This document shows, in pieces, positions 37,338 through 45,991 of a stretch of DNA of 64,000 nucleotides. This stretch comes from CAIUMH01 sp963758555 (GTDB lineage Bacteria; Actinomycetota; Acidimicrobiia; Acidimicrobiales; RAAP-2). The DNA lies in assembly GCA_963758555.1 (NCBI GenBank), contig CAVWVW010000004.1, positions 186,001 through 250,000 on the forward strand, written 5' to 3'. Position 1 is the first letter of the stretch. Every line of letters starts with the position of its first letter. Below the pieces are notes generated by a model, which was given only the letters and a program-made list of their open reading frames with translations, did not search any database and was not told the DNA's origin. Both the position numbers and the translations under genes were made by a program.

Positions 37338-38273
37338 TCAGTGGGCGTTGATGGCGTTTCTGATGAGGACATCGGCCGCCATGGCGACGAAGAGCAGCGT
37401 GAGGTAGGTGATCGAGTAGTGGAACAGACGCATCGCCTCAGGCCCACCGATCGACTCGCCACGACGAGCCCGGGCGTAGAGCTTGGCCGCCATCACGATC
37501 AGCATCACGTTCAAGACCATGGCGACCACGGCGTAGAGGACGCCGAGATGAGCGCTCGCTCCGAAGAGCATGGCGGCAGCAGCCAACGCGACCGAGTACA
37601 GCAAGATCTCGAGCGTGGTCCGCTCCATCGAGGCCACCACCGGCAGCATCGGGACGTCAACCGCCTCATAGTCCTCCCGATAGCGGATCGCCAGCGCCCA
37701 GAAGTGCGGTGGGGTCCAGATGAAGATCACCGCGAACAAGATGATCGGCGGCCACGCCAGCGAGTTGGTCACCGCAGCCCACCCCACGAGGACGGGCACC
37801 GCACCGGCAGCACCGCCGATGACGATGTTCTGGCTCGAGCGTCGCTTGAGCCAGATCGTGTAGATGAACACGTAGAAGAGCGTGGCGGAGACGGCGAGCA
37901 CCGCCGAAAGCAGGTTGACGAGCAGCCAGAGCTCGACGAAGGCGATGACCTCAAGGCCGATGGCGAAGATCGCCGCCGACTGCGGCGACATGATCCCCGT
38001 GACGAGTGGACGGTTCTTGGTGCGCTCCATGACGGCGTCGATGTCTCGATCGATGACCATGTTGAGCGCGTTGGCGCCACCGGCGGCCAGCGTGCCGCCG
38101 ACCAGCGTGGCTGCGATGAGCCCGATCGAGGGCCAGCCACCTTTGGCGACGATCATCGTCGGGACGGTCGTGACCAAGAGCAGCTCGATGATCCGCGGCT
38201 TGGTCAGGGCAAGGTAGCCACCTGCAGTGCGGCGCCACGAAGTCGCGCGAACAGAGGACTGCGTGGTAGCCAT
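37338..38273 (-). CDS. ctaB: Protohaem IX farnesyltransferase (haem O synthase)
   Basis: A UbiA-family prenyltransferase of 311 residues with nine or so membrane helices. The two Asp-rich motifs are NMVIDRDIDAVMERTKNR and REDYEAVDVPMLPVV. It adds farnesyl to haem b to make haem O for aa3-type oxidase. The ATG at 38273 (MATTQSSVRATSW) was chosen over upstream non-conserved residues. It is divergent from ctaA. Confidence 0.95.
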   Translation of the reverse strand: MATTQSSVRATSWRRTAGGYLALTKPRIIELLLVTTVPTMIVAKGGWPSIGLIAATLVGGTLAAGGANALNMVIDRDIDAVMERTKNRPLVTGIMSPQSAAIFAIGLEVIAFVELWLLVNLLSAVLAVSATLFYVFIYTIWLKRRSSQNIVIGGAAGAVPVLVGWAAVTNSLAWPPIILFAVIFIWTPPHFWALAIRYREDYEAVDVPMLPVVASMERTTLEILLYSVALAAAAMLFGASAHLGVLYAVVAMVLNVMLIVMAAKLYARARRGESIGGPEAMRLFHYSITYLTLLFVAMAADVLIRNAINAH

Positions 38274-38350
38274 CGGACCAAGGATAGGCACGACCTCGGG
38301 GTCTGCTCCCCTCGAGAGGGCCTTCTCTGCGCAGCGATAGCCTCCTTGTC

Positions 38351-39345
38351 GTGGTGAACGGCACAACCCGAGCGTCGACGGGGTCCAGGCGGCTCTCGCC
38401 CCAGCAGTTCACCTGGTTCACCTTGGCCTCAGCCATCGGCTCGACTCTGATCATCATCTCGGGCGCTGCGGTGCGTCTGACGGGCTCAGGGCTCGGGTGT
38501 CCCGATTGGCCTTCGTGCTACCAACACCGCTTGACCGCTCAGACGTCGATCCATCCGCTGATCGAGTTCTCGAACCGCCTCGTCACCGTGCTGCTGATCC
38601 TCGTCTTCGCCGCGACCGTCATCGCCTCGTATCTCCGCGCCCCCGCCGACGCGACCTCGTGGGGTTGAGCTGGCTCCTGGTGCTCGGCGTGGTCGCTGAT
38701 GCCGTCCTCGGAGGCATCGTCGTCTACACGAAGCTCAACCCGTACTTGGTCTCGCTCCACCTCCTCCTCTCGCTCGCCACGTTGGCTCTTGCGGTGGTGC
38801 TCCACCATCGCTCTCGCTACGACTACGCCCCCGGCGCTCGAGCAGACGTGGCCAACCCGGCCACGCGCAAGCTGGCCTGGGTGCTTGATGGGGTCTTCGT
38901 CGTCGTCGTCTTCTTCGGAACAGCAACGACTGGTGCCGGACCCCACGCGGGTGGCAGCCAGGGCCAGCTCGTCGCCAAGCGACTCCCCTTCGCGCTCCAC
39001 GACGTCGTCATGGCGCACTCCGCGGCCGCCCTTGCCTTCATCGGCATGGTCACGGCCACCTGGGTGATCCTCGAGAGCACCAGCGGACCAGCGCGCCTTC
39101 GAGAGAGTGCGAAGCGGCTCTTCTTGGTGAGCCTCGCCCAAGGTGCCATCGGTTTCCTGCAGTACGCCACGCATCTTCCCGCCTGGCTCGTCGAGCTGCA
39201 CATCGTCGGTGCATGCTCACTGGCCATCGGGGTGACGCTCTTCCAGCTCAGCCAAGTCGCTCGAGATCGAGAACCGGGGACCGTTGGCGTTCCTGCTCCG
39301 CCCACGACGCTGGAGTCCTCAGGGACTGAAACCGCGAGGCGCTAG
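38351..39345 (+). CDS. ctaA: Haem A synthase (COX15/CtaA), one frameshift here
   Basis: Converts haem O to haem A. The N-terminal part carries TLIIISGAAVRLTGSGLGCPDWPSC and IHPLIEFSNRLVT (haem-ligand His). A missing G in the GGGG run near 38660 shifts the frame to LSWLLVLGVVADAVLGGIVV and on through LHDVVMAHSAAALAF to the end. Adding one base gives 331 residues. As this gene is normally needed for aerobic respiration, I take the shift as a sequencing error. It begins with GTG GTG and is divergent from ctaB. Confidence 0.88.
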
Positions 39346-39361
39346 CGTGGGCGCCGCTCCT

Positions 39362-39434
39362 GCCCCCATCGTCTAGCGGCCTAGGACGCTGCCCTTTCAA
39401 GGCGGTAACACGGGTTCGAATCCCGTTGGGGGTG
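39362..39434 (+). tRNA. tRNA-Glu (TTC), intact copy at the element's left end
   Basis: Complete cloverleaf: acceptor GCCCCCA/TGGGGGT, D-arm TCTAGCGGCCTAGGA, anticodon loop CTTTCAA (TTC), T-arm GGGTTCGAATCCC. The last 42 bases of this gene plus 4 following bases recur at 46262-46307, so integration of the element left this copy functional. Confidence 0.95.
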
Positions 39435-39438
39435 CTCA
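39393..39438 (+). repeat. attL, 46-bp core (tRNA-Glu 3' half)
   Basis: Identical base for base to 46262-46307, starting CCTTTCAAGGCGG in the anticodon loop and ending GGGGGTGCTCA just beyond the tRNA. Sequence differs on both sides. Confidence 0.9.
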
Positions 39439-39460
39439 ATCTAGGTGTGAATCGAAGATT

Positions 39461-39475
39461 CCATCGCGCAAATAT
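39461..39475 (+). repeat. 15-bp terminal repeat, left copy
   Basis: CCATCGCGCAAATAT, followed by ACGCG, lies 22 bp inside attL. The same 15 bases, same orientation, lie at 46146-46160 near attR. CGCG arms flank an AT-rich centre. It may be an integrase arm or excisionase site. Confidence 0.5.
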
Positions 39476-39579
39476 ACGCGGTGGATTTCCTCGGGACTCC
39501 AGATTCGATCGCTATGTTCACGCTATTGATAGGTGCTAGCGCTGGGCGAAAGGGGTCGAAGGACAGGTTTGAAGAGCTT

Positions 39580-40428
39580 TCAAAGTGGTTCTTCTGGCTC
39601 TTCGCCCAAGTCGTGCGACAACTTCTCAACTTCTAAGCCAGCTGCTCTGGCTCTGGTTGATTGGCCAGTGTCATAGGTGAAGACAGTGAGATTTTCAGCG
39701 AAAGGTTGGCAGGCGAGACCGCGGTCGACAATCTCGTCGTCATTTATTGGCAGCCGTTTATGCCCCTTGGGATCGAGGACGATCTGAAATGTCACCTGGC
39801 CCCGAGGTGGGGAGTACTGCTCCGGACGGAGCACGCCAGGCCAAGGCGGCAGGCCGATCAATCTATCGATGACCGCCAGTGCGTAACCCGCTCGCCAACG
39901 GACTCTTCTTGAGCCCGACTTCTTGAGTGAGTCCAGCTCGTCAACAACAACCATCGGTATCAACACCCTTACGGGACCAGTACTTCCAGCTAGTTCGTGG
40001 AAGTTAAGATCTTCGATCTTCTCGGCATGCTCGATGAAGAAGCTCGTGTCCGGCAAGAGGCACCTACCAGCGCCATCAAACAGATTCCGCGCCATCTCCA
40101 TCTCTTCCGCCAGAACTCGGAAACGTTCCGAATGTGCAGCGATCTCAGCGTTGATCATGGGAATCAACTGTGTCCCCGGAGTCATAGAACATATGTCCCG
40201 ATGACGGGGATCGACAAAGAAGGAGGCTGCAGCAATATTGGTGAAAAACGGTATGAGCTGCGTTTCTGTTTGAGTTGCCCAGCGCACGAATGCGTCCCGA
40301 GTCTCTGGCGGTCCACTTGCTGCAGCTGGCCGGGCGTCGTTGTAACAGTTAGCAGCAAGTGTGCGAAGCAACGCAATAGCCCCATCGAGACTGGCGCCCT
40401 GGCGAAGTTCTATTGACGGGAGGGTCAT
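39580..40428 (-). CDS. PIN-domain protein
   Basis: 282 residues. The N-terminal 130 residues are a helical domain without clear assignment. The C-terminal part is a PIN nuclease fold with four acidic positions: Asp in CLLPDTSFF, Glu in VVVDELDSLKKSGS, Asp in INDDEIVDRGL and Asp in FTYDTGQSTRA. The DELDSLKK feature resembles PIN_4/PhoH2-type PIN domains. It is probably an RNase, perhaps a host-control or defence effector; no separate antitoxin gene is adjacent. It is the cargo gene next to attL. Confidence 0.75.
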   Translation of the reverse strand: MTLPSIELRQGASLDGAIALLRTLAANCYNDARPAAASGPPETRDAFVRWATQTETQLIPFFTNIAAASFFVDPRHRDICSMTPGTQLIPMINAEIAAHSERFRVLAEEMEMARNLFDGAGRCLLPDTSFFIEHAEKIEDLNFHELAGSTGPVRVLIPMVVVDELDSLKKSGSRRVRWRAGYALAVIDRLIGLPPWPGVLRPEQYSPPRGQVTFQIVLDPKGHKRLPINDDEIVDRGLACQPFAENLTVFTYDTGQSTRARAAGLEVEKLSHDLGEEPEEPL

Positions 40429-40511
40429 TCATTCAGACTACGGAATAGTTCGGCTCCCAATGACCGCACCATTTAGACATCCCAGGGATTAAGCGGGGGG
40501 ACGTTCGCCTT

Positions 40512-41605
40512 TCAGATCGCTTTAGAAATCGGGGTAACGATGGCTTCCTCAGCCAACCCCGCGAGAGCATCCGCCAGGGCAGAATCTCGATCCTCAGTAG
40601 CGTGCTGATACCTCAGTGCAGCGACAGCTGAGGAGTGACCACCACGACGCATGATCTCCTTTGTCGTAGCACCAGTGATCGCAGCCCACGTCAAACCAGA
40701 GTGGCGAAGATCGTGCATTCGGACCTCTGGACGACCGATGGAAGTTGCCGCCGCCTTCCAGGCGCCTGCGAGTGTGTTCGGTCTGATCCGTCCGCCTTTT
40801 TCTCCTGTCAGTACGGGCGCCTCTGGCTCGGTGCTCACGAAGCGCTCCAGATGGCTTTGGATCGCCCCAATGACGTTTGGAGGGATTCTGAGGACGCGCA
40901 CCCCGGCGTCCGTCTTCGGAGGCCCGATGGCAAATCCGCCTTTGGCCCAGTGAGCGGAGCGCTGCACTGAGACGGTGCCATGGAGAAGGTTGAAATCTCG
41001 GCGTTCTAGGCCAAGAAGTTCACCTCTCCTCAGAGTGCACCAAGTGGCCAAAATCCCGGCAGCTTGCAGTCTCTCCGGCATGGCTTCGATCGCCGCAGAC
41101 ACTTCCGGTATCGAAACCGTAGGTCGTTCCGGAGAACGCTCAGAGCTTGCGCCACGGACCTGACAAGGATTGCGATAAATCACCTCATCTGCAACCGCCG
41201 TGTTCATGATTGCGTGAAGTGTGCGATACGCCTTGACCGCTCGCCCGGGCAAGCGGCTTACGGAGTCGTAGAGTTCCAGGCGCGGACTGAACTTGGAGTA
41301 ATCGCAGAGAGAGGGACAGCACCAAAAGTCGGGTAGGTGTGAAGTCGCAGCACTGACTCATAGGTCTCACGGGTACGCGAGCGAAGTAAGCGAACCTCCA
41401 ACCACTTTGTCGAGTACTCCTCGAACGTGATCGAAGCGAGTCGGGGGTCGATCCACGCACCCCTTTCTTTTGAACTTTTCTCATCACGTTCGAACTTTTC
41501 GGCGACTTTCTTGGTTCGAAAGGTCCGGTTGTAGGTCCGGTTGTCAGGTCCTCGGAGACGAACGTCATAACGAGGACCTGATTTCGTTTCCCTCTTGTGG
41601 ATCAC
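40512..41605 (-). CDS. Tyrosine recombinase (integrase), one frameshift here
   Basis: The N-terminal arm-binding and SAM-like domains (GPRYDVRLRGPDNRTYNRTF, SITFEEYSTKWLEVRLLRS) are followed after a frame change near 41266 by the catalytic domain. The catalytic residues are Arg in CTLRRGELLGLE, HDLRH (His-x-x-Arg), RRGGH and Tyr in LRYQH. Here one base is missing, and restoring it gives 364 residues. A GTG start at 41605 overlaps the upstream regulator stop (GTGA). It should recombine the tRNA-Glu core sites. If the frameshift is real, the element is now locked in place. Confidence 0.85.
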
Positions 41606-41826
41606 GGCTTCGTCCCCTTCGTGGTGAGTCGGTTCGTCCTTATCGCCCAGGCCTTCACGTCTTTCCAACTCCAGATATATCCGATTGTGAGATGCGCAAG
41701 AGGCTTAGGAAAGTCCGGATACCTCCTACGCCAGGCATGGATCGTCTCGGGGTGCTCGATTCCCAGGCGGTCCTTTATCTCTGTCGTGCCAACAAGGTCA
41801 GTTGGCTCCACGGGACCCGGACTCAT
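41602..41826 (-). CDS. AlpA-like HTH regulator
   Basis: A 74-residue helix-turn-helix protein: LVGTTEIKDRLGIEHPETIH (recognition region), then HAWRRRYPDFPKPLAHLTIGYIWSWKDVKAWA, the usual AlpA/MerR-like wing. Such small proteins control excision or act as directionality factors. It is translationally coupled to the integrase and divergent from the excisionase-like gene. Confidence 0.8.
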   Translation of the reverse strand: MSPGPVEPTDLVGTTEIKDRLGIEHPETIHAWRRRYPDFPKPLAHLTIGYIWSWKDVKAWAIRTNRLTTKGTKP

Positions 41827-41870
41827 GGATAGGACTCTAGTCAGGTTTCGCACCCAGTCGTAAGGGGCCT

Positions 41871-41950
41871 TCCGATTTCGTACTGCCCCGAAAGTGGCAC
41901 CGAAATCCGAGGGGCGTCTGGCAAGGTGCCCCGTATCGGGAAACCCCGAT
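41871..41950. promoter_or_regulatory. Divergent control region of the element
   Basis: It contains two inverted repeats between the AlpA-like gene (41826) and the excisionase-like gene (41972). One is TCCGATTTCG (41871-41880) with CGAAATCCGA (41901-41910), one mismatch. The other is ATCGGG-AAAC-CCCGAT (41935-41950). They are likely operators for a lysis/lysogeny-type or excision switch. Confidence 0.45.
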
Positions 41951-41971
41951 TGACTTGAGAGGATGCATCTG

Positions 41972-42163
41972 ATGGCCAAACCGGATACCGACAAGAGACT
42001 CTTCAGCGTGGTTGACGCTGCCAAATACTGCGACATCGGTAGGACCAAGTTCTACGAACTGATCCATGAAAAGAAGGTCACTTCTGTGAAGATCGGCGAA
42101 AGGCGGCTGGTGAACGGCGAAGCGCTCGATGCATTCATCGATTCACTTACCGCAGCATCGTGA
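41972..42163 (+). CDS. Excisionase-family HTH protein
   Basis: 63 residues (MAKPDTDKRLFSVVDAAKYC onward) with the helix-turn-helix_17 pattern VVDAAKYCDIGRTKFYELIH and the wing VTSVKIGERRLVNGEALDAF. I chose the ATG at 41972 because GAGAGG lies 9 bases upstream; an ATG at 41963 has no room for a ribosome site. It should bend DNA near attL/attR to direct excision. Confidence 0.82.
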   Translation: MAKPDTDKRLFSVVDAAKYCDIGRTKFYELIHEKKVTSVKIGERRLVNGEALDAFIDSLTAAS

Positions 42164-42205
42164 CGTTGCGCTCTCGGTTCGCGTATTTCCCGTCGAACTC
42201 TGCCG

Positions 42206-43106
42206 ATGCGAGTCTCCGTGCCAGATAACCCTAGGGGTGGCCCTTCTGTCTGGCCTAGCCGTTGGGCTATCGACATCCTTCGGCTCGATGAGACGTTGAA
42301 GGGCTCCTCTCGGACCGTCCTCCTCGCATTGGCCGAGATGGGGAACAACCAACACGATAGAGCATCCCCACATTGCCAGCGCCCTCTGTCGCGTGGCATT
42401 GAACCAAGATCCGACATCTACGTCGCGTTTCCGTCCCTAGAGCACCTCGCCAGAATCGCCGGGGTCACTCCTCGTCGTATACGTGGTGCTCTCCGGGAGC
42501 TTGAATCGGCGGGCTACCTGCGCACGCTGTACCAACAGGGCGGACTCGACCCCAGGCGTAATCACGCTCTTAGGACGAATCTCTATGTCATCGACACTTC
42601 CATCGTCGGAAACACCCCCGGAAGTGTGCTTCCCCCCATAGACGATGACCCCCGGGAGTGGGCTTCCTCCACCGGGGGAAGTCAGGTTGCCACCGCCCCA
42701 GGAAATCGGCTTCCTCCAAAGTGCTAACGGAGGTTCTAAGGAATCCAAATCTTGCGCTGACATATTCATCAGCGCCGATGAGATCGAAATCCTTTCCCCT
42801 CCAGCGCTGAAGTCAGAGCAGCTATCGCGAAGCTCTCGTTCGAGATCTTGCGGACTCGACGTCGAACGCATCACCGACTCTGAGCGCGGCGGGCTCAACA
42901 AGGCCCTGAAAGAACTCAAGGAAGCCGGATTCACACCCGACGAGATCCGGGCGCTCGGTCCTGCCTACCGCCAGATGATGCCCAAGGGCTCGACAATGAC
43001 CCCGCTGGCTCTCGCCAAACATGCAGGGCAACTTGCGGGCGGCGGTGCCCAGTCCCGCCCCCTTGCTCAGCAATACCTCGAACATCTAGCGGCGTTGGGC
43101 CGTTGA
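42206..43106 (+). CDS. Replication-type HTH protein with Pro-rich linker, one frameshift here
   Basis: The N-terminal winged-helix part (WAIDILRLDETLKGSSRTVL, FPSLEHLARIAGVTPRRIRG, LRELESAGYLRTLYQ) resembles HTH proteins of actinobacterial plasmids and integrative elements. An extra C in the CCCCC run near 42648 breaks the frame. Removing it joins TPGSVLPPIDDD with PGSGLPPPGEVRLPPPQEIG and leads into a C-terminal helical domain (LNKALKELKEAGFTPDEIRA). Corrected length is 299 residues. It probably binds the element's origin or regulates it. A true two-gene arrangement is the alternative. Confidence 0.68.
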
Positions 43107-43123
43107 CAGAAGGGAGGGCAAAT

Positions 43124-43315
43124 ATGGCCCGCCACCGGAGACCTACCAGGTTCACTCACCGACCTACCAGTGGAACGGGGCGACGTCACCTTGCTAGCGG
43201 ACTACTCAGGCTCTGCGATTTCTGTTCGATCGACTATGGAGCGGACTGGCACCCTTGGCGTGGGGGTCAGATCTGCGATCCATGTTGGAGGCTGAGGTTC
43301 GAGGATGGGCGGTAA
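43124..43315 (+). CDS. Small zinc-ribbon protein
   Basis: 63 residues from the ATG at 43124 (GGGAGG 6 bases before). A basic N-terminus (MARHRRPTRFTHRPTSGTGR) precedes a CxxC...CxxC ribbon (LCDFCSIDYGADWH, ICDPCW). Small proteins of this kind on integrative elements usually bind nucleic acid. It overlaps the next gene by 11 bases. Confidence 0.6.
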   Translation: MARHRRPTRFTHRPTSGTGRRHLASGLLRLCDFCSIDYGADWHPWRGGQICDPCWRLRFEDGR

Positions 43316-43655
43316 GCGAGGAGATCGGATTCGAGCACGGCACGAACTTCGGAACGTGGTGGCTGCACTTGAGGCGATGCCACCATGGGAACGTGTCGTC
43401 GGAGCAGCCAGGATCATCGAGGATCTCAGAGTTTGCCAGGCAGCTTTGGCAGCAATGCGTCGCGAATCCATCAGCGAGATGCATCGGGAAGGCCTATCCT
43501 TTGGTGACATTGCTCAGCTAATCGGCACTAGTCAGCCACACGCATTCATGCTTGGAACGGATCGCTATAACGCTCGTAAAGTGCGTACCAATGGGGCCTT
43601 GGGAGTGGAGAAATCTCCCCCATCAGAACGCTCTGTCGGACGGATTCTTGGTTAA
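43305..43655 (+). CDS. Small HTH protein of the element
   Basis: 116 residues, with a helix-turn-helix like sigma region 4: ESISEMHREGLSFGDIAQLIGTSQPHAFML. The leading part is helical (ELRNVVAALEAMPPWERVVG). It overlaps the zinc-ribbon gene and probably regulates element genes. No closer family was recognised. Confidence 0.65.
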   Translation: MGGKRGDRIRARHELRNVVAALEAMPPWERVVGAARIIEDLRVCQAALAAMRRESISEMHREGLSFGDIAQLIGTSQPHAFMLGTDRYNARKVRTNGALGVEKSPPSERSVGRILG

Positions 43656-43675
43656 TAGGGGTAGACCTAGGGGTA
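43656..43675 (+). repeat. Two TAGGGGTA direct repeats
   Basis: TAGGGGTA at 43656-43663 and 43668-43675, spaced 12 bp start to start; CCTAGGGGT also occurs at 42230-42238 and 43666-43674. Possible iterons or operators of the element. Confidence 0.35.
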
Positions 43676-43774
43676 TTTTGGACCGAAAAATCGGGATTGG
43701 AATCCAGACTTAGCATCGTAAGCCGAAAATATTGTCCATAGGGTTTCGGCGTAGGACTTCAATGGAGGTTGGCT

Positions 43775-44089
43775 GTGAAGGAAGAGAGATCGAACTGGGA
43801 AGGTCTGGTCGAGATTTGGGTTGATGGTGAGAAGAAGACAGAATCCGAAGTACGTCTAAAGGGCTACGTAGACGTGATCGAGGTTCGCACTCTCAATGGC
43901 ACCGACCATCTGGATGGCGGTACGACATGGGAGGCCCATGTTTTTGACCTAGAAGAGCACCAAAGATTCAGCTTATTGGGTAGGGCTTTGGAGTTGAAGT
44001 TCCCAGATGGACAGATTGCAAGGGCAGTTCTGAAGGATTCCAAGTCGAGCTTGTTGAGCGGGATCGGCGAGACGCCATTTCCTCGATGA
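43775..44089 (+). CDS. Unknown 104-residue protein of the element
   Basis: From GTG 43775 (GGAGG 6 bases before). The protein is rich in alternating beta-type sequence (GLVEIWVDGEKKTESEVRLK, GYVDVIEVRTLNGTDHLDGG, TTWEAHVFDLEEHQRFSLLG, RALELKFPDGQIARAVLKDS), suggesting a small all-beta barrel. I do not recognise it. It converges on the pentapeptide-repeat gene. Codon use is less GC-biased than in the host genes. Confidence 0.6.
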   Translation: MKEERSNWEGLVEIWVDGEKKTESEVRLKGYVDVIEVRTLNGTDHLDGGTTWEAHVFDLEEHQRFSLLGRALELKFPDGQIARAVLKDSKSSLLSGIGETPFPR

Positions 44090-44177
44090 GATTCTGTGTG
44101 TACAGCGACCCCTCGATGAGATTTCCGAAGTAGCTGTTTCGGAATCTCCTGGCCGAGACCAGCTGCATGGTTCTCAC

Positions 44178-45063
44178 CTACCTCCAGGGACCGTGTCTTC
44201 CAGTCGGACAGATCGTCGTCTCGTCGGAGAGCATTCCAACTTTGGAGGCGGAGGACGACCCGTAGAGGCCAGAGAGGTTCGCACCCTTGAAGTTGGTTCC
44301 AGTCAGATTCGGCATTCTCTACGCTCGCCTTAGTCAAGTCAGAACCGCTGAGATCCGCTCCGGTTAGATCCGCCCTTGCAAAGTTGACACCTATGAGGTC
44401 TAACGCTCTGAGGTCGAAACCCCGGAGGTCTGTGTCCGAAAGATCAGCCCCTACAAGTACAGCCTCGCGAAGGACGACCTGCGTAAGGTTTGCCTTCGAT
44501 AGGACAGCACCTCGAACAAACGACGTACCGGCGACATTTGCTCGGGTCAAGTTTGCACCTGATAGATCAGCGGGATTGCTCGACCAACCGAAGGATGCGC
44601 CCGAACAATCACTATCGGAGAGGTCTGCTCCTTTGAGTACGGCGCCGTCAAGGCAGGCATAGGAGAGGTTCGCACGACTGAGTAGAGCCTTCCTAAGGTT
44701 CGCTTCAGGGCCAATCAAGTAACCGGCCACGAGTCGCCACCGCCCGTCAGGGAGAAACTCCGGGCTCCCGACGATGTCGGCAGACTTCACCTTGTCGAGG
44801 CAGGCCCCAGACAGATCTACTCCAGTGAGATCAGTTCCAGCGAGGTTGGCCCCTGTCATGTAAGCGCCCTTGAGTGTCGCGCCGGCAAGGTCGGCTCCCT
44901 CTAGCGAGCGTCCGTTGAGATTCGTGAAACTGAGATCGGCGCCTCTGAGGTCAGCTCCCTTGAGATCCTGTGCGACCCGCTCTTGAGCAAGTGACCGAGT
45001 ACCTGTGCTCACTCGTTTGACTTGCGTGGCTGGTGTCTTCGAACTCTTACTCCGCCAACTCAC
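44178..45063 (-). CDS. Pentapeptide-repeat protein, one frameshift here
   Basis: From GTG 45063 it shows long runs of A(D/N)LxG repeats: DLKGADLRGADLSFTNLNGR, GADLAGATLKGAYMTGANLA, GVNFARADLTGADLSGSDLT. These form a right-handed quadrilateral beta-helix, as in DNA-mimicking gyrase-protective proteins. An extra C near 44318 ends the repeats early; removing it continues NLTGTNFKGANLSGLYGSSS to a family-like TICPTGRHGPWR stop at 44178, 294 residues. It lies 39 bases downstream of the Mrr-like nuclease gene on the same strand, so it may be co-transcribed with it. Confidence 0.78.
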
Positions 45064-45102
45064 GGCTGGACATCTCCTGAGTTCACGAGATCGACGACAG
45101 GG

Positions 45103-45991
45103 TTACTCGGACGGCGAGAGAAAGTAGACGGGACGGAGTGGGAGGCGTTGACGGTCCTGCTCGGTGAGGTTCTCATAGTGTTGGACCCAAAGGTCGAAGA
45201 ACGTCTCTAGGTCGATGAGAGTGATCCGTCGGATTTCTTGGTGTCGAGCTTCAACAATCGCGTCACTCGTAAAACCTGAGGTTGAAACGAAGATTCCGAC
45301 ATCCTGACTACTTAAGACAGCGAGAAAGGACCTCAGATCGTCGGAAGTTGTCTTCGAGTCGTTGCGTCGGCGAACCTGGATCTTGATTCGGGGGCCTTCT
45401 GCCCCGAGGGGATCTGTATACGCAACGATGTCGAGCCCACGGTCCTTCCCGGGAGGGGCTACCCACGAAACGTGGTAATCCATTGCGGTCAAAAGCGCGG
45501 CTACCAAATCTTGGAACTCGTATGGCGGCATTTGCCTCAGATATTCTTGGATCTCCGTCCAAGCTGATCTCCTCGGCCTCTTCGAGGGTGGCACTCGCCA
45601 CTGACTCGTCAATACTTTGAGAATCGACCTCATCCTCGCTCGGTTGAGCACGCTTCCAGACCAGATAGAGCCTCGACGCTTCCCGCATGAAATCACCGGG
45701 GTCACCAAAAGCGCTGTAAGCAGTCCGACCGTCCTCAGTGATTCTCCAGATCCCCTTTGTCTTCGTCATCCAACCGGCCTTCGTTGGACCGATCGTCGAG
45801 AACCGAAGGATCTTGTCAAACCGAACTGACGAAGAGTTGGAATACTCACCTAGCTCAAAGTCAGTCAACTGGATTCGGTTCTTCGCGAGCGCTATCGCTT
45901 CCCTGGCCTGAATCCCATCAGGGTGATCCATCAGGATCTCGAACACCGCCCGTATGATCTCGCCCGTTCGTTCTCTTGTTACTTCCGCCAT
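45103..45991 (-). CDS. Mrr-like restriction endonuclease, one frameshift here
   Basis: An N-terminal winged-helix (GEIIRAVFEILMDHPDGIQA, RFDKILRFSTIGPTKAGWMT, GIWRITEDG) is fused, after an extra T near 45565, to the Mrr catalytic domain YLRQMPPYEFQDLVAALLTA. Then come GKDRGLDIVAYTDPLGAEGP and IKIQVRRR. The Asp of the PD-(D/E)xK core is present, but the usual QxK reads QVR, so the catalytic Lys is replaced by Arg. Corrected length is 295 residues. Relatives cut methylated or foreign DNA, so it is likely the element's defence gene. Confidence 0.8.

Noticed and set aside
43864..44177. C-terminal extension of the pentapeptide-repeat frame over the unknown 104-residue gene
   Set aside because: The pentapeptide pattern continues in another frame and ends at 44178; the extension follows only from an extra base near 44318.
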